This document shows positions 25,541 to 32,773 of a stretch of 64,000 bases of DNA, piece by piece. The notes beneath the pieces were generated by a model that saw only the letters and a program-made list of their open reading frames with translations, was not told the DNA's origin and made no database searches. This DNA comes from Curtobacterium pusillum (GTDB lineage Bacteria; Actinomycetota; Actinomycetes; Actinomycetales; Microbacteriaceae): NCBI GenBank assembly GCA_002025645.1, contig CP018783.1:3658001-3722000 (forward strand). The letters run 5' to 3'. A program made the position numbers and the translations under genes. Each line of letters starts with the position of its first letter. Position 1 is the stretch's first letter.

Positions 25541-26797
25541 GTGGACATCACACTCATAGTCGTCCTGGTCATCGCGTTGGCCCTCTTCTTCGACTTCACA
25601 AACGGTTTTCACGACACCGCCAACGCGATGGCGACACCGATCGCCACCGGGGCCATGAAGCCCAAGGTGGCGGTCACGGTCGCCGCGGTGCTCAACCTCG
25701 TCGGTGCGTTCCTCAGCACCGCCGTCGCGACGTCGATCTCGCACGGCCTCATCAACGAGGGGCCCGGTGGTGTGGCGATCTCGCCCGAGATGATCTTCGC
25801 GGGCCTCATCGGCGCGGTCGTCTGGAACATGATCACGTGGCTCCGCGGGCTGCCGTCGTCGTCCTCGCACGCGCTGTTCGGCGGGCTCATCGGTGCCGCG
25901 ATCGTGGGTGCCGGGTTCAACGCCGTCAACTACGCGGCCCTGCTGACCGTGGTGATCATCCCCGCCTTCCTGTCGCCGGTCATCGCCGCGCTCGTGTCCT
26001 TCCTGTCGACGCGCATCGCCTACCGGATCACGAAGCGCCCGGTGTTCCCGAACGAGCGCGGCGGCTTCCGGATCGGGCAGATCTTCACGAGCTCGATGGT
26101 GTCGCTCGCGCACGGCACGAACGACGCGCAGAAGACGATGGGCGTCATCACGCTCACCCTGATCGCCTCGGGAGCGCAGTCGTCGAACCAGGGCGTGCAG
26201 TTCTGGGTCGTCGTCGCCTGTGCGCTCGCGATCGCCCTCGGCACCTACACCGGTGGCTGGCGCATCATCCGGACCCTCGGTTCGGGCATCACCGAGATCC
26301 GGGCGACGCAGGGCTTCGCGGCCGAGGCGTCCACCGCCGCGACGATCCTGGCGTCGAGCCACCTCGGCTTCGCGCTCTCGACCACGCAGGTGTCCTCCGG
26401 CTCGATCATCGGTGCCGGGCTCGGTCGCCGCGGTTCGAAGATCCAGTGGTCGACCGCCGGCAAGATCGTCATCGCCTGGTTCATCACCCTGCCGGCGTCG
26501 GCAGCGGTCGGCGCGGTCGCCTCGGGCATCGCGCGCCTCGGGGTGACCGGTCTGGTCATCGACGCGCTCGTCGGTGCCGCCGTGATCCTCGGCCTGTACC
26601 TCTGGTCGCTCCGGAAGCCGCACGAGCAGGCCGCCGCGATCGAGGTCGACGTCGCCGCGAACGCGGTCTTCACCCGCAAGGAGCTCCGCGACCTGCAGCG
26701 CAAGAAGCGCGCCGAGAACGTCGCCGCACGCCGTGCCGAGCTGAGCCGGGAGCGCACGCTCCGCCGGATGGCCGGCCGCAAGGGAGGTCGTCGCTGA
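25541..26797 (+). CDS. pit: PiT-family inorganic phosphate transporter
   Basis: A 418-residue low-affinity phosphate symporter. The PiT signatures appear twice: DFTNGFHDTANA near residue 15 and SLAHGTNDAQKTMGV near residue 190. About ten helices follow the family layout, with the GLPSSSSHAL segment near residue 108. It imports metal phosphate with protons. The N-terminal VDITLIVVL supports a GTG start at 25541, although an in-frame ATG at 25478 with a weak AAGG site would add 21 unlikely residues. The stop overlaps the next start by one base. The C-terminus is rich in Arg and Lys. Confidence 0.93.
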   Translation: MDITLIVVLVIALALFFDFTNGFHDTANAMATPIATGAMKPKVAVTVAAVLNLVGAFLSTAVATSISHGLINEGPGGVAISPEMIFAGLIGAVVWNMITWLRGLPSSSSHALFGGLIGAAIVGAGFNAVNYAALLTVVIIPAFLSPVIAALVSFLSTRIAYRITKRPVFPNERGGFRIGQIFTSSMVSLAHGTNDAQKTMGVITLTLIASGAQSSNQGVQFWVVVACALAIALGTYTGGWRIIRTLGSGITEIRATQGFAAEASTAATILASSHLGFALSTTQVSSGSIIGAGLGRRGSKIQWSTAGKIVIAWFITLPASAAVGAVASGIARLGVTGLVIDALVGAAVILGLYLWSLRKPHEQAAAIEVDVAANAVFTRKELRDLQRKKRAENVAARRAELSRERTLRRMAGRKGGRR

Positions 26798-27093
26798 TGG
26801 GAATCGACTGGTTCGCATTCCTGACCGTCGCGATCGTGTCGCTGATCGGCGCGTGCTTCGTGGTCACCGTGTACTCGATCGGCCTGCGCTTCTGGAGCGC
26901 CGCCGACACCCGCGCCGGCAAGTTCACCGTGAAGGACGACGGCACGATCGGTCCGGCCACCGTCGGGTTCCCGCACCCGTCGAACGTCACGGCCGCGGTG
27001 CGCTGGTTCCGGGCGCTCTCCGTCGCCTGTTTCGTCGTGTGCGGCGCAGCCGTGCTCTACGGCATCTACCTGATCGTCCCGCAGTTCCACTGA
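26797..27093 (+). CDS. Small PiT-associated membrane protein
   Basis: A 98-residue protein with two transmembrane helices (about 5-30 and 70-92) and a short extramembrane loop of about 40 residues. Its ATG overlaps the PiT stop codon by one base (TGATG), so it is co-translated. Small membrane proteins occur downstream of PiT genes in Actinobacteria. A role as accessory subunit is inferred from this arrangement only. Confidence 0.8.
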   Translation: MGIDWFAFLTVAIVSLIGACFVVTVYSIGLRFWSAADTRAGKFTVKDDGTIGPATVGFPHPSNVTAAVRWFRALSVACFVVCGAAVLYGIYLIVPQFH

Positions 27094-27123
27094 TCGCGGT
27101 GCGCGCCCTGGGCGCGACCCCCT

Positions 27124-27171
27124 GACGGCCTGGAGCCGCGGTGCCGGCCCGCACCGCGCCTCCCGTCCGTC
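27124..27171. repeat. Family A palindromic repeat
   Basis: A 21-base arm with core GCCTGGAGCCGCGGTGC (27124-27144) faces a near-complement with core GCACCGCGCCTCCCGTC (27151-27171). It lies between the PiT operon and aspartase. Confidence 0.8.
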
Positions 27172-27263
27172 ACTGCGCGCATCCACGGCGCGACCCGCGT
27201 CGTCCACGCAGGTCGCGACGCGCCCGCGCACGCCGGGGCTCGGACCCGACCGGCTGGACGGGC

Positions 27264-27269
27264 TACCCT
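27264..27269 (+). promoter_or_regulatory. -10 box of leaderless promoter (aspartase)
   Basis: TACCCT is followed by seven bases and then GTG at 27277. The alternative GTG at 27271 is only one base away and is therefore less likely. Confidence 0.55.
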
Positions 27270-27276
27270 CGTGGGC

Positions 27277-28776
27277 GTGACCGGCAACGAAGCAGCACAG
27301 ACCCACGAACGCGCCCAGACCCGCACCGAGACCGACTCGCTCGGCTCGCGAGAGGTCCCGGCGGACGCGTACTGGGGCATCAACACCCTCCGTGCGCTGG
27401 AGAACTTCCCGATCACCTCGGTGCCGATCGCGGTGTACCCGGACCTCATCGAGGCCCTCGCCACCGTGAAGCAGGCCGCCGCCCGGGCGAACAAGGCGAT
27501 CGGGGTGCTCGACGCCGAGCGTGCCGACGCCATCGACCGCGCTGCGCAGGAGGTCCGCGACGGCCGTCTCCGCGACCAGTTCGTCGTCGACGTGGTGCAG
27601 GGCGGGGCTGGTACCAGCACGAACATGAACACGAACGAGGTGCTGGCGAACCGCGCCCTCGAGCTCCTCGGCCGCGAGAAGGGCGACTACGGGTACCTGC
27701 ACCCGATCGACCACGTCAACCGCAGCCAGTCCACGAACGACACGTACCCGACGAGCGTGAAGCTCGCGATGATCTTCGGCGTGCAGCGGCTCACGGAGCA
27801 GCTGTCGCTCCTGTCCGACGCGTTCGCCGAGCGGGGGCGCGCCTTCGCCGACGTCCTGAAGATCGGCCGCACACAGCTGCAGGACGCCGTGCCGATGACC
27901 CTCGGCCAGGAGTTCACCGGCTTCTCGCACACCATCCAGGAGGACGTCCTCCTGCTCCGCACGGTGATGCCGCTGCTGGCGGAGACGAACCTCGGTGCGA
28001 CGGCGATCGGCACGGGCATCACGGCGGACCCGCAGTACCGCGACGAGGTCCGGCGGCAGCTCCAGGTCGCGAGCGGCCTCGACATCGTCACGGCGCCAGA
28101 CCTCATCGAGGCCACGAGCGACGCCGGCGCCTTCATGACCCTGTCCGGCACCGTGAAGCGCAGCGCCGCGAAGCTCTCGAAGATCTGCAACGACCTGCGG
28201 CTCCTCGCATCGGGGCCGCAGGCGGGGCTCGGCGAGATCACCCTGCCGGCCCGCCAGGCGGGTTCGTCGATCATGCCCGGCAAGGTCAACCCGGTGATCC
28301 CCGAGGTGGTGAACCAGATCGCGTTCGCCGTCGCCGGTGCCGACACCACCGTGACCATGGCGGCCGAGGGCGGGCAGCTGCAGCTCAACGCCTTCGAGCC
28401 GATCATCGCGCACTCGATCATGCAGTCCCTGCAGTGGATGGCGAACGGCTGCGCGACGCTCCGGGACCACTGCGTCGTCGGCATCGAGGCGAACGAGGCG
28501 AAGCTCGCGGCGCAGGTCGACACGAACGTCGGCGTCGTGACGGCCCTCACGCCGTACATCGGGTACGCGGCGGCGGCGTCGATCGCACACACGGCGTTGA
28601 CGACCTCGACGCCGATCGCCACGCTCGTCATCGCGGCGGGGCTGATGGAGGAGGACCAGGTGCAGCGGGTGCTCAGCCCGGCGCGGCTGTCGGGCATCGA
28701 GCTCGCGACGGGGGCGATCCCGGTGGTCACCGAGGAGATGCTCGACGCCGCGGCGCGGGAGACCCGGCGCGACTGA
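27277..28776 (+). CDS. aspA: Aspartate ammonia-lyase
   Basis: A 499-residue fumarase/aspartase-superfamily enzyme. Aspartase converts L-aspartate to fumarate and ammonia. The signature GSSIMPGKVNPV is complete, with the catalytic Ser in its flexible loop. Earlier conserved regions are GAGTSTNMNTNEV and HVNRSQSTNDTYPT. Aspartase is favoured over fumarase C by the TSTNMNTNEV and QSTNDTYPT forms, but confirmation needs a tree. The start is GTG, placed by the leaderless -10 box. No aspartate transporter is adjacent. Confidence 0.88.
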   Translation: MTGNEAAQTHERAQTRTETDSLGSREVPADAYWGINTLRALENFPITSVPIAVYPDLIEALATVKQAAARANKAIGVLDAERADAIDRAAQEVRDGRLRDQFVVDVVQGGAGTSTNMNTNEVLANRALELLGREKGDYGYLHPIDHVNRSQSTNDTYPTSVKLAMIFGVQRLTEQLSLLSDAFAERGRAFADVLKIGRTQLQDAVPMTLGQEFTGFSHTIQEDVLLLRTVMPLLAETNLGATAIGTGITADPQYRDEVRRQLQVASGLDIVTAPDLIEATSDAGAFMTLSGTVKRSAAKLSKICNDLRLLASGPQAGLGEITLPARQAGSSIMPGKVNPVIPEVVNQIAFAVAGADTTVTMAAEGGQLQLNAFEPIIAHSIMQSLQWMANGCATLRDHCVVGIEANEAKLAAQVDTNVGVVTALTPYIGYAAAASIAHTALTTSTPIATLVIAAGLMEEDQVQRVLSPARLSGIELATGAIPVVTEEMLDAAARETRRD

Positions 28777-28809
28777 CGGCGCGCGCCTCGCACCGTGCGG
28801 CGCGGCGCG

Positions 28810-29898
28810 CTACGGCAGCGGGGACTCGCCGGCCCGCACCTGCTCGGACATCGCCCGCAGGTGCTCCCGCTGCTCGTCCGGTTGCGGGGACTCGCCCTCG
28901 TCGATGCGCTGCATGGCGGCGGTCCGGACGTGGTGGGCGGCCGCGATGTCCGCGTCCCGCCACCGTGCGAGCGTGAAGTTCCGCGTGACGTCGCGGAGCG
29001 GCAGCCGGATCGACTCGTCGGCCTCGATGCCGGCGAGCAGTTGGCGCATCCGGATCACCTCGGAGTCGAGCTCCCCACCGACGACGAGCACGAAGTTCGA
29101 GATGTACAGGTACACGAGCAGCAGGATCGCGCCACCGAGCCAGCCGTAGGCCTTGTTGCCGCCGCCGATCGTCTCGACGTAGATCGAGAACCCGAGCGTC
29201 GCCATCGCCCAGGTCACGATCGCGAACCCGGCACCGGCGGACACCCAGCGCAGCTGCGGCGTCTTCACGTTCGGCGTCGCGTAGTAGAGCACGGCGACCA
29301 TCACGACGAGGTCGACCGCGAGGACGGGCCACTTCACCACGTTCCAGACGTCGTCGATCCACGGCGCCCAGCCCAGCTGCCGGATGACCGCGGCGGAGAT
29401 CGTCGGCGTGCCGAGCAGGATGACGATCGCGATCGCGCCGCCGGCCATGACGAGCAGCGTGACGAGGAGCATCATGCTGCGGAACTTCCAGATCCGGCGG
29501 CCCTCCTCCACCTCGTACGCCGTGTTCATCGCCCGGCCGAACGCCGTGGCGTACCCGGACAGCGACCACAGCGTCAGGACGACCCCGGTGGAGAACCCGA
29601 GCCAGGGGTTGTCGAGCGTCAGCAGCTGTCGGAGCGGGGTCTCGAGGTGCTCCGCGGTCTCGGGTCGCACGATGAAGCCGAGCACCTCGATGATGTCCGA
29701 CAGGCTGTCGCCCTGCCGATCGACCACCGACAAGGCGGACACCACCGTGAGCGCGGTGGGGAACACCGTCAGCAGGGCGAAGAACGTCAGGGACGCGGCC
29801 GCGTCGACGACGCGGTGCCGGATCACCGAGTGGTAGGTGCGCCGGACGACGGCGCGGACTCCCGTCCGCTGGAGGTCGCGCGATGCGCTGTCCGGCAT
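28810..29898 (-). CDS. YihY/BrkB-family membrane protein
   Basis: A 362-residue inner-membrane protein with about six transmembrane helices between residues 35 and 285 and a charged C-terminal region. Typical family features are DAAASLTFFALLTVFP near the first helix, the central SGYATAFGRAMNTAYEV and GGAILLLVYLYISNF. The family was once annotated as ribonuclease BN in error. Its real role is unknown. The ATG at 29898 has TACCGT seven bases upstream, favouring it over GTG at 29919. Confidence 0.88.
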   Translation of the reverse strand: MPDSASRDLQRTGVRAVVRRTYHSVIRHRVVDAAASLTFFALLTVFPTALTVVSALSVVDRQGDSLSDIIEVLGFIVRPETAEHLETPLRQLLTLDNPWLGFSTGVVLTLWSLSGYATAFGRAMNTAYEVEEGRRIWKFRSMMLLVTLLVMAGGAIAIVILLGTPTISAAVIRQLGWAPWIDDVWNVVKWPVLAVDLVVMVAVLYYATPNVKTPQLRWVSAGAGFAIVTWAMATLGFSIYVETIGGGNKAYGWLGGAILLLVYLYISNFVLVVGGELDSEVIRMRQLLAGIEADESIRLPLRDVTRNFTLARWRDADIAAAHHVRTAAMQRIDEGESPQPDEQREHLRAMSEQVRAGESPLP

Positions 29899-29905
29899 GC
29901 GTTGT

Positions 29906-29911
29906 ACGGTA
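29906..29911 (-). promoter_or_regulatory. -10 box of leaderless promoter (YihY/BrkB gene)
   Basis: TACCGT on the minus strand is followed by seven bases and then ATG. Confidence 0.5.
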
Positions 29912-29921
29912 CCCGACACGT

Positions 29922-29966
29922 GACGGACTGGAGGCGCGGGGCGGCGCCGCCACGCGCCTCCAGGCC
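29922..29966. repeat. Family A palindromic repeat
   Basis: GGACTGGAGGCGCG (29925-29938) faces CGCGCCTCCAGGCC (29953-29966). It lies directly upstream of the YihY/BrkB promoter. Confidence 0.85.
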
Positions 29967-29993
29967 GGTGGGTGGTCCGGTCCGGCGGCCGCT

Positions 29994-30086
29994 GCCGAGA
30001 CTCGGCCTGGGCGACGGATCACGCGCTCCGAGGCCCGAGGACGGTCGCTGCGGCCGAGTCTCGGCGGAGTGGACCCGAGACTCGGG
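29994..30086. repeat. Three GAGACTC palindromes
   Basis: GCCGAGACTCGGC (29994-30006) is the exact complement of GCCGAGTCTCGGC (30053-30065). A third form, CCCGAGACTCGGG (30074-30086), ends two bases before the MFS stop codon. A large stem or bound protein is possible. Confidence 0.7.
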
Positions 30087-30088
30087 CG

Positions 30089-31399
30089 TCAGTTGGCGTG
30101 GGGGTGCAGCGCGTCGTAGCGACGGAAGCTCGGCACCAGGCGGAGGAGCAGCGCGACGAGGCCGATGATGAGCACACCGCCGATGATCGGCGGGTACGCG
30201 ATGCCCGCCGCGACGACGAGCCCGGCGTAGAGGTCACCGAGCCGCGGGCCACCCGTGACCACCACGATGAAGATGCCCTGCAGGCGTCCGCGCATCCCGT
30301 CCGGGGACGCCGCCTGCAGGATCGTGTTGCGGAACACCGAGCTGACGTTGTCCGCGCCGCCGGCCGCTGCGAGGAACAGTGCGGCGAGTCCGAGCGCGGG
30401 CAGGATGCCGACCGAGAACGCCTCGCCGGACCGACCACCGAGCACGCCCGCGAGGGCGATGACCACGCCGAAGGCCGCGATCGCCCCGCCGTACGCCGTG
30501 ATGGCCCAGCCGACGGCCTCGCCCTGGCGTCGAACGTGGCCGAGCGGGCCGGAGAACACGCTCGAGAGCAGCGCCCCGATCGCGTACGCGGCGGTCAGCG
30601 TGCCGACCGTGATCGACCCGCCACCGATCACCAGGGCGCCGATCGCGGGGAACAGGACGCGCGGCTGCCCGAAGGTCATCGCGCAGATGTCGAGGACGAA
30701 CGTCATGGTGATGTTGCGGGACCGGCGGAGGAACCGTGCGCCCTCGATCAGGGAGCTGAGCCCTGGCCGGAGTGCACCGTGGTCAGCGGGCATCCGGGGC
30801 AGGGTGAAGACGCCGAGGAAGGCGAACGTGAACAGGACGACGTCGATCGTGTAGGTCGGCGCGAACCCGACCGCGGCGATGAGCACACCGGCGACCGCCG
30901 GACCGACGGTGACCTGGAACCCGGCCGCGATCCCGCCGAGGGCGCTCGCCGCGGGCAGCAGGTCGGTGCCGACCAGACGCGGCACGATCGCCGAGCGTGC
31001 GGCGTTGCTGACGGTCGCGGCCACCGCGTTCACGGTCGCGAGCACGTAGAGGAGCGCAACGCTGTGCAGCCCGAGCCAGGCGTGCGTGGCGATCAACGCG
31101 ACCGCGGCCCAGGCGATGATCGACGAGACGACCGCGACGGTGCGCCGGTCGAAGGCGTCCGCGAGCATCCCGCCGTACAGCCCGGCGACGATCATCGGCA
31201 GCAGGGCGATGACGCCGACGAGCGCCACGGCGAAGGTCGAGTGCGTGATCTCGTAGACCTCGAGGCCGACTGCCACGGTGGTCATCTGCGTGCCGATGCC
31301 GGCGATGGCGGTGCCGGCCCAGAGCCGGGCGAAGGCGGGGGACCGGCGGAGCGGGGTGAGGTCGGCGAGGATGCGGCGTCGCGGTTCGGTTCGTGTCAC
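30089..31399 (-). CDS. Major facilitator superfamily exporter
   Basis: A 436-residue transporter with 12 predicted helices in two halves. The N-terminus (LRRSPAFARLWAGTAIAGIGTQMT) and the loop GMLADAFDRRTV between helices 2 and 3 resemble the EntS/MFS_3 group, exporters of siderophores or drugs. The substrate is unknown, and no siderophore genes lie in the window. The start is GTG, with AATGGT six bases upstream. The open frame continues well upstream but would overlap the divergent FKBP gene. It diverges from FKBP. Confidence 0.85.
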   Translation of the reverse strand: MTRTEPRRRILADLTPLRRSPAFARLWAGTAIAGIGTQMTTVAVGLEVYEITHSTFAVALVGVIALLPMIVAGLYGGMLADAFDRRTVAVVSSIIAWAAVALIATHAWLGLHSVALLYVLATVNAVAATVSNAARSAIVPRLVGTDLLPAASALGGIAAGFQVTVGPAVAGVLIAAVGFAPTYTIDVVLFTFAFLGVFTLPRMPADHGALRPGLSSLIEGARFLRRSRNITMTFVLDICAMTFGQPRVLFPAIGALVIGGGSITVGTLTAAYAIGALLSSVFSGPLGHVRRQGEAVGWAITAYGGAIAAFGVVIALAGVLGGRSGEAFSVGILPALGLAALFLAAAGGADNVSSVFRNTILQAASPDGMRGRLQGIFIVVVTGGPRLGDLYAGLVVAAGIAYPPIIGGVLIIGLVALLLRLVPSFRRYDALHPHAN

Positions 31400-31447
31400 G
31401 GTGGAACCATTCTGGGGGCTGTCCGCCGTCTCTGGTTGACTTGCGGC

Positions 31448-31819
31448 ATGACTGACCTGAACAGCAAGCCCGAGTTCGACGCACCCGAGGGCCCGGCCCC
31501 CACCGAGCTCGTCGTCACCGACATCGTCGAGGGCTCCGGCGACGTGGCGTCCGCCGGCTCGACCGTCAAGGTCCACTACGCCGGCGTCGAGTACGAGACG
31601 GGCGAGGAGTTCGACAGCTCCTGGAACCGCGGCGAGCCGATCGACTTCCCCCTCGCGGCCCTGGTGCGCGGCTGGCAGGAGGGCATCCCCGGCATGAAGG
31701 TCGGCGGGCGCCGCAAGCTCGTCGTCCCGCCGGAGCTCGCCTACGGCCCGGCCGGCGGCGGACACTTCCTCTCCGGCAAGACCCTGATCTTCGTGATCGA
31801 CCTGCTCGGGGTCCGCTGA
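31448..31819 (+). CDS. FKBP-type peptidyl-prolyl isomerase
   Basis: A 123-residue single-domain FKBP, likely cytosolic because no signal peptide is seen. The core motifs are VKVHYAGV, EEFDSSWNRGEPI, VRGWQEGIPGMKVGGRRKLVVPPELAYGP (split motif) and LIFVIDLL. It catalyses cis-trans isomerisation of prolyl bonds during folding. TTGACT lies six bases before the ATG. The stop overlaps the aldo/keto reductase start by one base, so the two are co-translated. Confidence 0.93.
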   Translation: MTDLNSKPEFDAPEGPAPTELVVTDIVEGSGDVASAGSTVKVHYAGVEYETGEEFDSSWNRGEPIDFPLAALVRGWQEGIPGMKVGGRRKLVVPPELAYGPAGGGHFLSGKTLIFVIDLLGVR

Positions 31820-32655
31820 TGCAGGTCGGTGCCCCGACGATCGAGCTGAACGACGGCCACCGGTTCCCCGAGCTCGGTCTCGGTACCTACGGCCTGAACG
31901 GCGACGTGGGCGCCGCGGCGATCGGTACCGCGATCTCGGGCGGCTACCGACTGCTCGACACGGCGCTGAACTACGGCAACGAGGACGCCGTCGGCCGGGC
32001 CGTCCGCGAGTCCGAGGTGGCGCGTGAGGACCTCGTCGTCACGTCGAAGCTCCCGGGCCGCCACCACGGCTACGACGAGGCGCACCGGTCGATCGACGAG
32101 ACCCTCGGGAACCTCGGCCTCGACCACGTCGACCTGTACCTCATCCACTGGCCGAACCCGTCGGTGGACAAGTTCGTCGACACCTGGAAGGCGTTCGTCG
32201 ACCTCCGTGACAGCGGCAAGGTCCGCTCGATCGGCGTCTCGAACTTCACGCCGGAGCACCTCCGTCGCATCGTCGACGCCACCGGGGTCGCGCCGGCCGT
32301 GAACCAGGTCGAGCTGCACCCGTACTTCCCGCAGGCCGCACTGCGGAAGGTGCACCAGGAGCTCGGGATCGTCACCGAGAGCTGGAGCCCCCTCGCGAAG
32401 CGGTCGGAGCTCCTCACGGAGCAGCCGATCGTCGACGCGGCCGCCGCCCACGGGGTCGCCCCTGGGCAGGTCGTGCTCCGTTGGCACGTCCAGATCGGTG
32501 CCGTCCCGGTGCCGAAGTCGGGCGATGCGGCTCGGCAGCGCGAGAACCTCGACGTGTTCGGCTTCGAGCTGACCGACGCCGAGGTCGCGGCGATCTCCGC
32601 GCTCGAGCGCGGCCGCCTCTGGGACGGCGACCCGGACACGCACGAAGAGATGTAG
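31819..32655 (+). CDS. Aldo/keto reductase
   Basis: A 278-residue NADPH-dependent oxidoreductase of the AKR5-like group. The catalytic tetrad is visible: Asp in LLDTALNYGNE, Tyr in the same segment, Lys in TSKLPGR, and His in LIHWPNP. The cofactor segment VPKSGDAARQRENL lies near the C-terminus. Substrates may be 2,5-diketo-D-gluconate or other small aldehydes, but this cannot be read. Translation is coupled to FKBP (TGATG). The DIHWPNP-like motif and length fit the family. Confidence 0.9.
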   Translation: MQVGAPTIELNDGHRFPELGLGTYGLNGDVGAAAIGTAISGGYRLLDTALNYGNEDAVGRAVRESEVAREDLVVTSKLPGRHHGYDEAHRSIDETLGNLGLDHVDLYLIHWPNPSVDKFVDTWKAFVDLRDSGKVRSIGVSNFTPEHLRRIVDATGVAPAVNQVELHPYFPQAALRKVHQELGIVTESWSPLAKRSELLTEQPIVDAAAAHGVAPGQVVLRWHVQIGAVPVPKSGDAARQRENLDVFGFELTDAEVAAISALERGRLWDGDPDTHEEM

Positions 32656-32669
32656 ACGCCTCGCGTCTG

Positions 32670-32715
32670 ACGGACAGGAGGCACGTGGCGGACCCGACAC
32701 GTGCCTCCTGTCCGT
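32670..32715. repeat. Family A palindromic repeat, perfect stem
   Basis: ACGGACAGGAGGCACGTG (32670-32687) and CACGTGCCTCCTGTCCGT (32698-32715) form a perfect 18-base stem with a ten-base loop. It follows the aldo/keto reductase and may act as terminator, though it lacks a T run. Confidence 0.88.
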
Positions 32716-32738
32716 TCTCCCTGTCGGTCCGGCGGGAC

Positions 32739-32744
32739 TACACT
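32739..32744 (+). promoter_or_regulatory. -10 box of the HelR gene
   Basis: TACACT lies 29 bases before GTG 32774, giving a short leader with a GAAGGG ribosome-binding site. Confidence 0.45.
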
Positions 32745-32773
32745 GGACACCCCTCTTTCCCGAAGGGTTGTGT

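Noticed and set aside
32670..32715. Family A stem as an ordinary rho-independent terminator
   Set aside because: No T tract follows, unlike the rpsO terminator. It may still end transcripts, so it is listed as a repeat.
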